DNA from: Oceanobacillus jeddahensis
Lineage (GTDB): Bacteria; Bacillota; Bacilli; Bacillales; Amphibacillaceae
Reading direction: 5' to 3'
DNA length: 64,000 nt
Assembly: GCF_000750635.1 (NCBI RefSeq)
Contig: NZ_CCDM010000001.1
Location: forward strand, 1,178,001 to 1,242,000
Both the position numbers and the translations under genes were made by a program. Shown here piece after piece: positions 24,520 through 33,622 of this stretch (within the stretch, counting starts at the first letter, position 1; every line of letters starts with the position of its first letter). The notes below the pieces were generated by a model. The model was given only the letters and a program-made list of their open reading frames with translations, was not told the DNA's origin and searched no databases.

Positions 24520-26583
24520 TTAAATAGTTGCAATCATCTTCTTTCCAAAAGTAGTGATAATTGTGTTCTCATCTCCATTCCGTATTACATGCATCAAATC
24601 TTGATCCTGAACTAACTGTGTACTGATATTCCCAAATAGATTCATCACTATATCATCTTTTTCTTCAGGGGCCATCATGATAATAACACTTTTAATATTT
24701 ATTAAACCTTCCTCGGTCTGATAGGTTAGCCCATTAACATGTATAACTCCTAGATAAAGTAAATCATCAATTCTTGCGTGAATCAGTATAACTCCTTTAG
24801 AGTCTACTAGACTGCTACCATAACGTTCACGTCTTTTTAACTTCTTTATTAAGCGTTGTTGTTTTATAAAGTTATCGGTGACAATAGAAGCTACATATTT
24901 AATTAATACGCTGATGGAACTGATCGAAATATCTGCTTGATAGTGAAAATGATTGATAAGTTTATATATTGTATCCATATAGGATAGAAATATTTGTTTC
25001 GTATTCACGTTAAGCTGAAGTGAAATATCAGATTTATAACTGATAGACTTTCTTGTGTTGATTGTATCTAACAACTCCTGTATCCTCCTTAGATCAGACG
25101 TAGGTAAGAATGGATTGACTAATATAGTAGGAATTAAGCTAGTTTCCAGTTGGACAGAAGATATAAGTAAATCTACTTTGTTATTAACCAACGTAATTTC
25201 ATCCACTTCGTCAATCGTTAAAGCACCTAATATATCTAACTGAGGGAACTTTTGCTTTAATGTTTCTATTAGAATTTTAGATGTTCCCATTCCGCTCATA
25301 CAAACAACAGAAACTTTTATCTTTGACTGATTATTGTTCATTTCCATCATAGTAGCAACTACATGCATTGTAATAAATCCAATTTGCGATTCTGATACAG
25401 GTTGAGGAATGACGTTTCCAAGTTTTAATAAACTTTTTCTTACAGCTTCAAAAGTACCAAAGTAGTCTTTTTTTATTAAATCTAAATATTGATTAGAACC
25501 TTCCATCATTAGATGAGAACGGTTGATAAATGATCGTAAGTGAATCATTAACCTTTTTAAAAGGTCTGATTGATAATTAAAATGAATTCCTAATTCTTCT
25601 TCAATATATCCTATCAGTATTACTGCCATATTTAATGTGTACGAATCAGTACTTTTTAGTGTGTTTTCGGTGTTTATTTGACGTCTGGCAGATAAGTAAA
25701 GCCCTAATAATAAATCTTGTTCTTCTTGGTAAATTTTAATTTTAAAGTATCTTTCTGTTTGTAAAATTAACTGTTTTATATATTGAAAGGCTTCAGACTG
25801 TTCTTCCAATCCTTCTTTTGCATTATCGCTAATAATTTTGTCCTTTTTTTGTTTACTTTCAATGATAAAAGTTAATACAAGTACAAAATTGAAATAGGAT
25901 TCATCAACAAAAATTGATTTTATATCATCATCAAAGCTTTCAATTAAATCTTTTACTTCTGTAGCTAATGAAAAATCGACTAAAGATATTAATAATTCTC
26001 TGGTCTGTCCAGTTAATTTTTTATCGAACGTATCTAATGTTACAAACGGTCTATTGTTAGTATGGATACAGGACATCTCAATATTTTGTGTTATAATCTC
26101 AGCCATTCCTCTAATTTTCCCCATATCAGTGCCATGAATTTTTATTCCTTTTCCCCTTTCTCGTTCCAAATATAACTGATAGCTATTTAACCATTCTTCT
26201 ACTTGTTGAAGCGTGCGATCTACTGTACCTAGAGAAAGTTTTAACTTTGATGCCAAGTAATTCATTTTTAGATAATCTGATTCTTTAAATAGGTGACAAA
26301 GAATAATTAATTTTCTTTCCTCCGATGCAATAAACTCAATATTTTCATTTTGTAGTTTCGTTTTAGCCTCTTGACGCTCTTTCTCCGATAATTCTATTTT
26401 TATTCCCTTTCCTGCTTGAATGGAGTAGGGGATAGTATGTTCATTTAAATAATCTTGGACATGCTTTATTATCCGATTAATTGTTCTCGTGCTGACATCA
26501 ATTTCTTTTGCTAAATGTTGGTAAGTGACAAAGCGATCTTCTGCTAAAAGAAGTTGTACAATTTGAAATGCATTTGTATCCAT
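24520..26583 (-). CDS. MtlR-like PRD activator with EIIB and EIIA domains
   Basis: A 687-residue transcriptional activator: two N-terminal HTH segments (about 1-150; TYQHLAKEIDVSTRTINRII and LKLSLGTVDRTLQQVEEWL), PRD1 and PRD2 (about 190-400), an EIIB-Gat-like domain (about 405-495) with its Cys in VVCMSGMGTSKIL, and an EIIA-Mtl-like domain (about 535-687) with a His in ILIHARID. Phosphorylation of these domains by HPr and by the operon's own EIIA/EIIB would tune activity, as in Bacillus MtlR. The GTG at 26592 is also open, but AAGAGGTGA spacing favours the ATG at 26583. Encoded inside the operon it controls. Confidence 0.85.
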   Translation of the reverse strand: MDTNAFQIVQLLLAEDRFVTYQHLAKEIDVSTRTINRIIKHVQDYLNEHTIPYSIQAGKGIKIELSEKERQEAKTKLQNENIEFIASEERKLIILCHLFKESDYLKMNYLASKLKLSLGTVDRTLQQVEEWLNSYQLYLERERGKGIKIHGTDMGKIRGMAEIITQNIEMSCIHTNNRPFVTLDTFDKKLTGQTRELLISLVDFSLATEVKDLIESFDDDIKSIFVDESYFNFVLVLTFIIESKQKKDKIISDNAKEGLEEQSEAFQYIKQLILQTERYFKIKIYQEEQDLLLGLYLSARRQINTENTLKSTDSYTLNMAVILIGYIEEELGIHFNYQSDLLKRLMIHLRSFINRSHLMMEGSNQYLDLIKKDYFGTFEAVRKSLLKLGNVIPQPVSESQIGFITMHVVATMMEMNNNQSKIKVSVVCMSGMGTSKILIETLKQKFPQLDILGALTIDEVDEITLVNNKVDLLISSVQLETSLIPTILVNPFLPTSDLRRIQELLDTINTRKSISYKSDISLQLNVNTKQIFLSYMDTIYKLINHFHYQADISISSISVLIKYVASIVTDNFIKQQRLIKKLKRRERYGSSLVDSKGVILIHARIDDLLYLGVIHVNGLTYQTEEGLINIKSVIIMMAPEEKDDIVMNLFGNISTQLVQDQDLMHVIRNGDENTIITTFGKKMIATI

Positions 26584-26623
26584 ATTGCTCACCTCTTAAA
26601 AATAATATATTTGAAAGTCAGCA

Positions 26624-28087
26624 TTATTTCTTTTGTTGTAGTTGTTGTAATCTGTTAACGAGTTCATCATATTCTGGCGCATTAATAAAACTAGTTATTG
26701 TTACAAATTCAGAATGGGGAGCATTTTTCTTGGCACGTTTGTAAAGACCTTCATGACATACAATTACATCTGCTTCTTCTGCCGGAATCTCATTTACTGA
26801 TTTATGGATAACTTGTATATCTAAACCTGCTTTTTCAACTTTGTTTTTTAATACAGAAGCACCCATAGCACTGGATCCCATACCTGCGTCACAAGAAAAT
26901 ACAATTAAATTTACATCCGGATTTTGAATTTGATCAGGGTTTGTATTTTCTTTATTTAATTCATGATTTGTGAATAATTCTTGTTTTGTTTGAGATGAAT
27001 TATTCTCTTCTTTATGGGTCTTCTTTCCTTTCAATGATTCCATTTTTTCAATTGATTCATTGAATGCTCCATCGTTTTCTCCCTGTTTTTCTCTTTTTAA
27101 TATAAATGATGCAATCATAAAGCTAATTACTGCTCCAATAAGAGCGCCTGCATAAATTATAAAATGTTCTCCACGTGGAGACATGATGGTATAGGTTATT
27201 AAACTACCTGGAGAAGGGTAGGCAACTAGTCCAGCATTTAATAAATTATAAAATAAATTTGAGGCCATCCATCCTGTAATTGTTGCAATAATCAACTTTG
27301 GTTTCATGAGAATATAAGGGAAATAAATTTCATGAATACCTCCTAAACCTAAAATAATCATAGCTGATGGAGCGCTTTTACGAGTAATACCTTTCCCAAA
27401 AAAGTAAAAAGCGAAAAGCATATCTAATCCTGGACCGGCATTAGAACTTAATAAGAAAAATATAGATTTGCCAGTTTCTGCTGCATCTTGAAGCCCCAAT
27501 GGATGAAAAATACCTTGAGATATAGCATTGTTTAAAAATAAAATACGTGCTGGTTCTGTAAAGATTGGTAATAAAGCGAGTAAATGATTATTCACTAGGA
27601 TATTAACACCAGAAACTAAAATGTTGTTTACAAAAAGAATGGCTGGTCCAATTAAAATATAAGAGAATAAAGAAAGGATCAGTCCGATAATTCCGATTGA
27701 AAAATTATTCACTGTCATTTCAAAACCAGAAGATACTTTTCCTTGGATCATTTTATCAAACTTCTTAATAATTAAAGCAGAAATAGGGCCCATAACCATT
27801 GCACCAATAAACATAGGTATTTCTGAACCGACAACAAGCCCCATCGTTACAATAACAGAAATTACTCCTCCTCTTGAATCAGCCACGAGCCTGCCGCCTG
27901 TATAAGCTATCAATAGAGGTAACATATAGAGCATCATTGGATCTTTTAATTCTGCAAAGTTTTCATTAGGAAACCATCCATTTGGAATAAATAAGGCAGT
28001 TAATAGCCCCCAAGCAATAAATGCACCAATATTGGGCATGATCATTCCTGAAAGAAATCCACCAAACTTTTGTATCTTATCTCGCAT
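26624..28087 (-). CDS. PTS EIICB, mannitol/fructose-type polyol transporter
   Basis: A 487-residue fusion. EIIC (about 1-335) has the mannitol-family start (KFGGFLSGMIMPNIGAFIAWGLLTALFIP within residues 6-35), GGVISVIVTMG and LGLGGIHEIYFPY motifs. A charged linker follows and then EIIB (about 385-487) with phospho-Cys in VFSCDAGMGSSAMGAS. Similar to MtlA but without the fused EIIA, which is encoded upstream. Substrate is a hexitol or pentitol; mannitol itself is not certain because the downstream dehydrogenases are atypical. Confidence 0.85.
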   Translation of the reverse strand: MRDKIQKFGGFLSGMIMPNIGAFIAWGLLTALFIPNGWFPNENFAELKDPMMLYMLPLLIAYTGGRLVADSRGGVISVIVTMGLVVGSEIPMFIGAMVMGPISALIIKKFDKMIQGKVSSGFEMTVNNFSIGIIGLILSLFSYILIGPAILFVNNILVSGVNILVNNHLLALLPIFTEPARILFLNNAISQGIFHPLGLQDAAETGKSIFFLLSSNAGPGLDMLFAFYFFGKGITRKSAPSAMIILGLGGIHEIYFPYILMKPKLIIATITGWMASNLFYNLLNAGLVAYPSPGSLITYTIMSPRGEHFIIYAGALIGAVISFMIASFILKREKQGENDGAFNESIEKMESLKGKKTHKEENNSSQTKQELFTNHELNKENTNPDQIQNPDVNLIVFSCDAGMGSSAMGASVLKNKVEKAGLDIQVIHKSVNEIPAEEADVIVCHEGLYKRAKKNAPHSEFVTITSFINAPEYDELVNRLQQLQQKK

Positions 28088-28143
28088 TTTTTCTCCTCCT
28101 TCAAGTAGTCTTATCTTTATTCACAATTAAATTTTGTGCATCA

Positions 28144-28584
28144 TCATTGATTACTAATTTGACTAAAAATTTGATATAATTCTTCGTCATTTGAAGTACA
28201 TATGATTTTTTTAACTACCTCTTCTTCTGCCAAAGAAATAGCTAACTTCGATAAAATAGAAATATGTTCATTTTCTCTTCCCGCAATCCCTATAATAAGC
28301 TGTGCTTTTTCGCCGTTATAATCAATAGGTTCTTTAAAATGCAGAACAGTAATTCCAGAGTGTAAAATATCTTTTTTTGATTCATCTGTACCGTGAGGAA
28401 TCCCAATACCATTACCTATATACGTGCTAGTCAGATTTTCACGTTGATGCATGCTTCCTATATAGGAAGGGGTTACATATCCTTCCTTAACAAGTAATTT
28501 TCCGGCTAAATTAATTGCTTCTTCCTTACTCATATAACCAAGGTTGTGTTTTATATTTCTGATTCCTAGTATTTCTTTTTCCAT
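28144..28584 (-). CDS. PTS EIIA, fructose/mannitol family
   Basis: A 146-residue EIIA that feeds phosphate to the EIICB encoded next. The active His (about 64) is in GNGIGIPHGTDESKK; the C-terminal ISILSKLAISLAEEEVV is typical. ATGs at 28590 and 28584 are possible; the GGAGGG site is immediately before 28590, so 28584 (6-nt spacing) is preferred. First gene of the minus-strand operon, with a perfect cre site just upstream of the SD. Confidence 0.85.
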   Translation of the reverse strand: MEKEILGIRNIKHNLGYMSKEEAINLAGKLLVKEGYVTPSYIGSMHQRENLTSTYIGNGIGIPHGTDESKKDILHSGITVLHFKEPIDYNGEKAQLIIGIAGRENEHISILSKLAISLAEEEVVKKIICTSNDEELYQIFSQISNQ

Positions 28585-28600
28585 ATTCATCCCTCCATTT

Positions 28601-28614
28601 TGATTGCGCTTTCA
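28601..28614 (-). promoter_or_regulatory. cre site of polyol PTS operon
   Basis: On the minus strand the sequence is TGAAAGCGCAATCA, which fits the conserved TG, central CG and CA positions. It sits between the predicted promoter and the SD of the first gene, so CcpA binding would block elongation. Confidence 0.6.
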
Positions 28615-28636
28615 TATTTAAGTTTTATATGAGTTG

Positions 28637-28666
28637 ATTATAATTAAATAGATACTGTGGTAACAA
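28637..28666 (-). promoter_or_regulatory. Candidate promoter of polyol PTS operon
   Basis: Minus-strand TATAAT (28642-28637) has a weak TTGTTA (28666-28661) 18 nt upstream. A weak -35 fits an activator-dependent (MtlR-type) promoter. Confidence 0.4.
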
Positions 28667-28837
28667 TGAATTTTAAATCTCATTTTGGCATCTGGCATAA
28701 ATGACAAATTTAAATAACTTAAAATTTAAATAGCTAACATCGTGTTTTCGTTCGTAAAAGAAGAGTTATTGAAAACGAATCTTATATAAATAATTATCTG
28801 ATTTTATAATTAAATTTAATATTTTTAGAAAATTATG

Positions 28838-28866
28838 TTGACTTAAATACTTATAAGATATATACT
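28838..28866 (+). promoter_or_regulatory. SigA promoter of GntR regulator gene
   Basis: TTGACT (28838-28843), 17-nt spacer, TATACT (28861-28866). Ten of twelve bases match consensus. It is followed within 25 nt by the palindrome TATAATATTATA. Confidence 0.65.
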
Positions 28867-28887
28867 TTGATATTATAATTTTAAAAA

Positions 28888-28899
28888 TATAATATTATA
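28888..28899. promoter_or_regulatory. Putative GntR operator 1
   Basis: The palindrome TATAATATTATA lies between the promoter and the SD of the GntR gene. The same 12-mer recurs twice, overlapping, at 29657-29676 upstream of the next gene. Low complexity makes chance occurrence possible, but the shared context AAATATAATATTATAA and the following AACTTTT strengthen it. Confidence 0.5.
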
Positions 28900-28917
28900 A
28901 CTTTTAGGAGAAATAAT

Positions 28918-29637
28918 ATGAAAATTGATAAGGAATTAAAAACACCATTATACGATCAGGTTAAAAATATATTTGAAAAAAAAATTATAAATAAAGAATG
29001 GGAGGAAGGATATCAACTTCCTGCAGAGAAAGAGTTAGCGAAAACCTTTAATGTCAGTAATATCACTATTAAAAGAGCCATTCATGATCTAGTTGCAGAA
29101 GGGTATTTATATAGACAGAGTGGTAAAGGAACTTTTGTTAAATTAAAAGAGGAAACAGATTTAACCAGGCTTGTTACATTGCGAAATGAAGCTTGGGAGG
29201 ATCAATACCATCCTCATCGGACAATTGAATTTAAAGAAGAAGCTGCAAGCGCTGAATTGAAATCAAAGTTAAATATAAACAAAGGCAATATCTATACTAT
29301 ACATCGCGTGAAACTAAAGAATGACATTCCGATAGCAATTGAATATTCATACATACCAGCGGATAAATTTCCTGAATTAAAAAAAGCAGATATGGATAGC
29401 GAATTATTATATAACTTATTTACTCGAACTTTTAAAAAAACGCTAAAGAAAGCAAAAATATATTTTTCTATTATTTTTGCGGATAAGTATCAAGCTGAAT
29501 TGCTCCAAATTCCTGAAAAAGAACAATTATTTTTATTAGAAAGATATACAGTTGATGAACAAAGCAATATTATTGAGTATTCTAAATTTATTCTTAAGCA
29601 AGATCAAAGTAATTTTTACTTAGAGATTAATTTATAA
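28918..29637 (+). CDS. GntR-family regulator, HutC/UTRA subfamily
   Basis: A 239-residue repressor: winged-helix HTH (about 8-75; LPAEKELAKTFNVSNITIKR, then GKGTFVK) and UTRA ligand domain (about 85-235). Likely controls the peptide-uptake genes that follow and itself, through the TATAATATTATA sites at 28888 and 29657. It is separated from the peptidase by only 58 nt. Ligand unknown; UTRA proteins bind small acids, sugars or amino-acid derivatives. Confidence 0.83.
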   Translation: MKIDKELKTPLYDQVKNIFEKKIINKEWEEGYQLPAEKELAKTFNVSNITIKRAIHDLVAEGYLYRQSGKGTFVKLKEETDLTRLVTLRNEAWEDQYHPHRTIEFKEEAASAELKSKLNINKGNIYTIHRVKLKNDIPIAIEYSYIPADKFPELKKADMDSELLYNLFTRTFKKTLKKAKIYFSIIFADKYQAELLQIPEKEQLFLLERYTVDEQSNIIEYSKFILKQDQSNFYLEINL

Positions 29638-29656
29638 AAATTTTAGAATTATAAAA

Positions 29657-29676
29657 TATAATATTATAATATTATA
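29657..29676. promoter_or_regulatory. Putative GntR operator 2 (overlapping pair)
   Basis: TATAATATTATA occurs at 29657-29668 and 29665-29676 just before the SD of the dipeptidase gene, repeating the site upstream of the GntR gene. Confidence 0.5.
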
Positions 29677-29695
29677 ACTTTTTGGAGGTGATATG

Positions 29696-31045
29696 ATGAA
29701 AGATGTATTTCAGTATATTGAAGCGCATCAGTATCAATATATAGAATGGCTAAAGAAGGCTTGTAATCAGCCTAGTGTTTCTGCTACGGGAGAAGGAATG
29801 ACAGAAATGAAGGATGTTGTTATCTATTTTTTAAAACAAATAGGTGCATCCATAGAGGTCATTGATACGGACGGTTATCCAATTATTTACGCAGAAATTC
29901 AAAGAGGAAAAAGTAAAACATTAACATTTTATAACCACTATGATGTACAACCTCCTGACCCTGTTGAGGCTTGGGAAACTAACCCATTCATAACAGTTGA
30001 AAGGGAAAATAGATTAGTTGCAAGAGGGATTGCTGATAATAAAGGGAATTTAATAGCTAGAATTTGTGCTGTACATGCTTATATGCAAGTTTTTGGGGAA
30101 GAATTACCAATTAATTTAAAATTCATCATTGAAGGGGAAGAAGAAGTAGGTAGTCCACATTTACCTCAATTCGCTGAATTACATCCAGAAAAATTAAGAA
30201 CAGATGCAATGATTTGGGAAGGTGGAACACGAAATGTACATGATAAACGCCCACATATTAGTTTTGGAGTAAAAGGGATTTGCTATGTGGAAATGTTAGT
30301 CCGCGGCGCTGCTAGTGACCTTCATTCTTCAGAAGGAGTTATTATAGAAAACCCTGCTTGGAGATTAATCTGGGCATTAAATACAATAAAAGATAAAGAT
30401 GAAAATATTTTAATTAAGGGCTTCTATGATGACATTATTCCTTTAACAGAAAAAGAAGAGAATTTCTTAAAGACAATGGATTATGATGAAGAATATATAA
30501 AACAGACATATAAGATAAACCAATTTCTAAATGAAAAAACAGGAATTTCATTAAGAAAAAAATTAATTTTTAAACCAGCTTGTACAATTTGTGGTATTGA
30601 ATCAGGATTTACAGATGAAGGTGTGAAGACAGTTCTTCCATCAAAGGCAAGAGTGAAATTAGACTTTAGGTTAGTAAGAGGGCAAAGTCCTGAGAAAATA
30701 ATAGATTTATTACGAGCGCATTTAGATACACATGGATTTGGAGATATTGAAGTGAACCAGTTAGCTGGGCTTCAACCATTCAAAACAGATCCGGAGAATC
30801 CACTTATCGATACGGTTATACAAAGTGTAAAACAGGTATATAAGGAAGAACCTATCATATTACCTAACTTAGCAGGTTCTAGCCCTATGGATAAATTACT
30901 GAAAAATACAAAAATACCAACTGTACAAATAGGTGTTGCGAACACGGAATCTAATTTCCATGCACCTAATGAGAATATCTTTATCGATGACTTTATGGAC
31001 GGGATTAAGGTTATAGCTAATACCATAGCTAACTTTAATAAATAA
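29696..31045 (+). CDS. M20-family dipeptidase
   Basis: A zinc dipeptidase of about 449 residues. The complete metal and catalytic set is visible: YNHYDVQPPDP (H and catalytic D), GIADNKGNL (bridging D), EGEEEVGSPH (general base and ligand), WEGGTR, and the C-terminal NFHAPNEN His. Acts in the cytoplasm on short peptides. Two ATGs (29693, 29696); GGAGGTG spacing favours the second. It precedes a peptide ABC transporter by 41 nt, so it probably hydrolyses the imported peptide; the DAO-type oxidase at the end suggests that one product is a D- or N-substituted amino acid. Confidence 0.85.
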   Translation: MKDVFQYIEAHQYQYIEWLKKACNQPSVSATGEGMTEMKDVVIYFLKQIGASIEVIDTDGYPIIYAEIQRGKSKTLTFYNHYDVQPPDPVEAWETNPFITVERENRLVARGIADNKGNLIARICAVHAYMQVFGEELPINLKFIIEGEEEVGSPHLPQFAELHPEKLRTDAMIWEGGTRNVHDKRPHISFGVKGICYVEMLVRGAASDLHSSEGVIIENPAWRLIWALNTIKDKDENILIKGFYDDIIPLTEKEENFLKTMDYDEEYIKQTYKINQFLNEKTGISLRKKLIFKPACTICGIESGFTDEGVKTVLPSKARVKLDFRLVRGQSPEKIIDLLRAHLDTHGFGDIEVNQLAGLQPFKTDPENPLIDTVIQSVKQVYKEEPIILPNLAGSSPMDKLLKNTKIPTVQIGVANTESNFHAPNENIFIDDFMDGIKVIANTIANFNK

Positions 31046-31086
31046 TAACCAGTAAATTTTGAAAAATCAAACAAGGGGGTAGCCAT

Positions 31087-32631
31087 ATGAAAAAGGTGAT
31101 TCAGAGTTTCAGTCTTTTGTTAGTAATCTTCTTATTTATTGCTGGGTGCGGAAATAATGGTCAAGATGATTCAGCGGAAGGAGCAGAAGGGGATTCAGAT
31201 ACATTAGTATTAGCACAAGCATCAGATATTCCGTCAATAGATCCGCAGAATTCGCTAAGTACTACAGGAGACAGAGTACATCGAAACTTATTTAGTAGAT
31301 TATTTATATGGGATAATGATTTAGATTTACAAGAAGATTTAGTAGATACCTATGAGCAAGTAGATGAGGAGACATGGCATTTTCATTTGAAAGAGGGGGT
31401 TACTTTTCATAATGGTGATTCTTTAACAGCTGAGGATGTAAAGTTTAGTTTAGAAAGAGTTATGACAGATGAAACGCTAAAAGAATATCCATATTTTGGC
31501 CAATTAGATGAAGTAAATGCATTAGATGATTTAACGGTAGAGGTTGTAACAGATGGTCCGATGCCTACGCTATTGAACTTGTTGGCGAAAAGTGGTTCAG
31601 ATGTCTTGCCTAAGGATTACTTTGAAGAAGTTGGCGTAGAAGAATTTCAAAATAATCCAATTGGTTCAGGTCCTTATAAATTTGTGGAATGGGTAAAGGA
31701 TGACAGAGTTGTTTTGGAAGCAAATGAAGATTACTTTGGTGAAGATCCAAAATGGAAAAATGTAGAAGTCAGAGCAATTACAGAAAGCTCTACCCGGATT
31801 GGTGAATTATTAACTGGTGGAGTTGATATTATTACAGATGTACCACCAAATGAATGGGATAGAGTAGATGCAGATCCTGAAGCAAGCTTAATAAATGGAG
31901 ATACCACTCGAGTTAATTTATTAATGGTTCGCACGACAGATGAATATGTAACGTCAGATCCACTTGTTCGAGAAGCAATAGATTTAGCAATTGATAACCA
32001 AGCTATTATTGATTCTGTTTTACAAGGAAATGGTATCTCTGTACGGACAAGAGTTCCAGAAGGCGTTTTTGGATCAGCTACTGAGTTAGTAGACACGCAA
32101 GTTCATGATGTTGAGAAAGCAAAAGAATTACTTACAGAAGCAGGTTATCCAGACGGAGTTGATATTACATTTACAGCATCAAGAGGACGTTATCCACTAG
32201 ACAGTGAAATCGCTCAATTAATTGGAAGTATGCTGGAAGAAGCAGGATTCAATGTAAACTTAGAATTATTGGAATCTAGTGCATTTCTTGATAAATATAA
32301 TTCAAATTCAAATGATGAGTTAATTATGATTGGATTGGCTGACGGCCTACTCGATGCTTCTTATTCTTTAGTTCATTACACGGAAGAAAGAGCTGAAGGA
32401 CAAACAGATTATCAAAATGATGAAGTGGAAGAACTCTTTAACTTGGCGGGCAGGAACCTTGATGAAGGAGAAAGGGAAGAACAGTACCAACGTATTCAAG
32501 AGATTATTGCTGAAGAAAGACCGCATATTTTTATTAATCAAAGTGTTGTTAGCTATGGAGTTAGTGATTATCTGAATTTTGAACCAAGATTGGACGAAGT
32601 AATATTATTCGATAATATCACTTTGAATTAA
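31087..32631 (+). CDS. Peptide ABC transporter substrate-binding lipoprotein (SBP family 5)
   Basis: A 514-residue lipoprotein: signal peptide with lipobox FIAGC (cleavage before Cys at about 21), acidic linker, then an SBP_bac_5 domain (TLVLAQASDIPSIDPQNS, DVKFSLERV, NPIGSGPYKF). Captures di- or oligopeptides outside the membrane for the permease encoded next. Typical length for DppE/OppA-like proteins; the ligand is not readable. Confidence 0.87.
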   Translation: MKKVIQSFSLLLVIFLFIAGCGNNGQDDSAEGAEGDSDTLVLAQASDIPSIDPQNSLSTTGDRVHRNLFSRLFIWDNDLDLQEDLVDTYEQVDEETWHFHLKEGVTFHNGDSLTAEDVKFSLERVMTDETLKEYPYFGQLDEVNALDDLTVEVVTDGPMPTLLNLLAKSGSDVLPKDYFEEVGVEEFQNNPIGSGPYKFVEWVKDDRVVLEANEDYFGEDPKWKNVEVRAITESSTRIGELLTGGVDIITDVPPNEWDRVDADPEASLINGDTTRVNLLMVRTTDEYVTSDPLVREAIDLAIDNQAIIDSVLQGNGISVRTRVPEGVFGSATELVDTQVHDVEKAKELLTEAGYPDGVDITFTASRGRYPLDSEIAQLIGSMLEEAGFNVNLELLESSAFLDKYNSNSNDELIMIGLADGLLDASYSLVHYTEERAEGQTDYQNDEVEELFNLAGRNLDEGEREEQYQRIQEIIAEERPHIFINQSVVSYGVSDYLNFEPRLDEVILFDNITLN

Positions 32632-32691
32632 GGATAAAATTGGAGATCGATGATGGAAGTCGGTCTCCGATTTATTTAAGGGGGGAGTAAG

Positions 32692-33609
32692 ATGAAGAAA
32701 TATCTGCTGAATCGAATTTTACAAATTATTCCCGTGTTATTTATCATCTCTTTTGTTGTATTTGTACTTGTCTATGTTGCAGGAGATCCGGTTGCTTTAA
32801 TGTTGCCAGAAGATGCTTCGGAGAGCGATCGACAAGCAATGCGGGATGCTCTTGGTCTTAATGATCCTTTTTACATACAATATTTCAGTTTTTTAGGGGA
32901 TCTTATGCAAGGGAACTTTGGTACCTCCTTTAGGTACAATCAGCCAGCACTGCCTCTTGTGTTAGAAAGGTTGCCGGCAACAATGGAACTGGCTGCTGCA
33001 TCAATGATTATAGCTATCATTATTTCAATTCCTATGGGGATTTATTCAGCTAGAAAACAAAATACTTTTGCTGATTTATTTATTACGGGGGGATCTGTTT
33101 TAGGAAAAGCAATGCCTAATTTTTGGCTTGGTATTCTTTTGATTTTATTATTCGCCGTTAATGTTCAACTTTTCCCTGTATCAGGAAGAGGAACATTTAT
33201 ACATTTAGTTCTTCCTGCATTGACATTAGGCACAGGTATAGCAGCTGAAATGACACGGCTTATTCGTTCAAATATGTTAGAAATATTTAGTCAAGATTAT
33301 ATTCGTACAGCCAAAAGTAAAGGTGTTTCCAATCAGGTACTTGTATATAAACATGCATTTAGAAATTCTTTAATCCCTGTTGTTACGATAATGGGATTGC
33401 AGCTTTCTCATTTAGTAAGCGGTGCATTAATTACGGAGAGTGTTTTTTCATGGCCGGGAATTGGCCTACTATTAGTTCAGGCAGTTAACGGGAGAGATAT
33501 GGCAGTTGTCCAAGCAGCGGTGATTGTTATTGCTCTTATTGTTATTGTGATTAATCTACTCACGGATATATTATATCGTTTATTAGATCCTCGAATTAAT
33601 TATTCATGA
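32692..33609 (+). CDS. Peptide ABC transporter permease, DppB-like
   Basis: A 305-residue membrane subunit with about six helices. It begins KKYLLNRILQIIPVLFIISF and has the EAA-type cytoplasmic loop QDYIRTAKSKGVSNQVLVYKHAFRNSLIP. Forms the channel with the DppC-like protein. Preceded by a GGGGGAG site after a 60-nt gap that includes a small inverted GGAGATCGA/TCGGTCTCC element. Confidence 0.88.
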   Translation: MKKYLLNRILQIIPVLFIISFVVFVLVYVAGDPVALMLPEDASESDRQAMRDALGLNDPFYIQYFSFLGDLMQGNFGTSFRYNQPALPLVLERLPATMELAAASMIIAIIISIPMGIYSARKQNTFADLFITGGSVLGKAMPNFWLGILLILLFAVNVQLFPVSGRGTFIHLVLPALTLGTGIAAEMTRLIRSNMLEIFSQDYIRTAKSKGVSNQVLVYKHAFRNSLIPVVTIMGLQLSHLVSGALITESVFSWPGIGLLLVQAVNGRDMAVVQAAVIVIALIVIVINLLTDILYRLLDPRINYS

Positions 33610-33622
33610 AAGAGGTGATACA

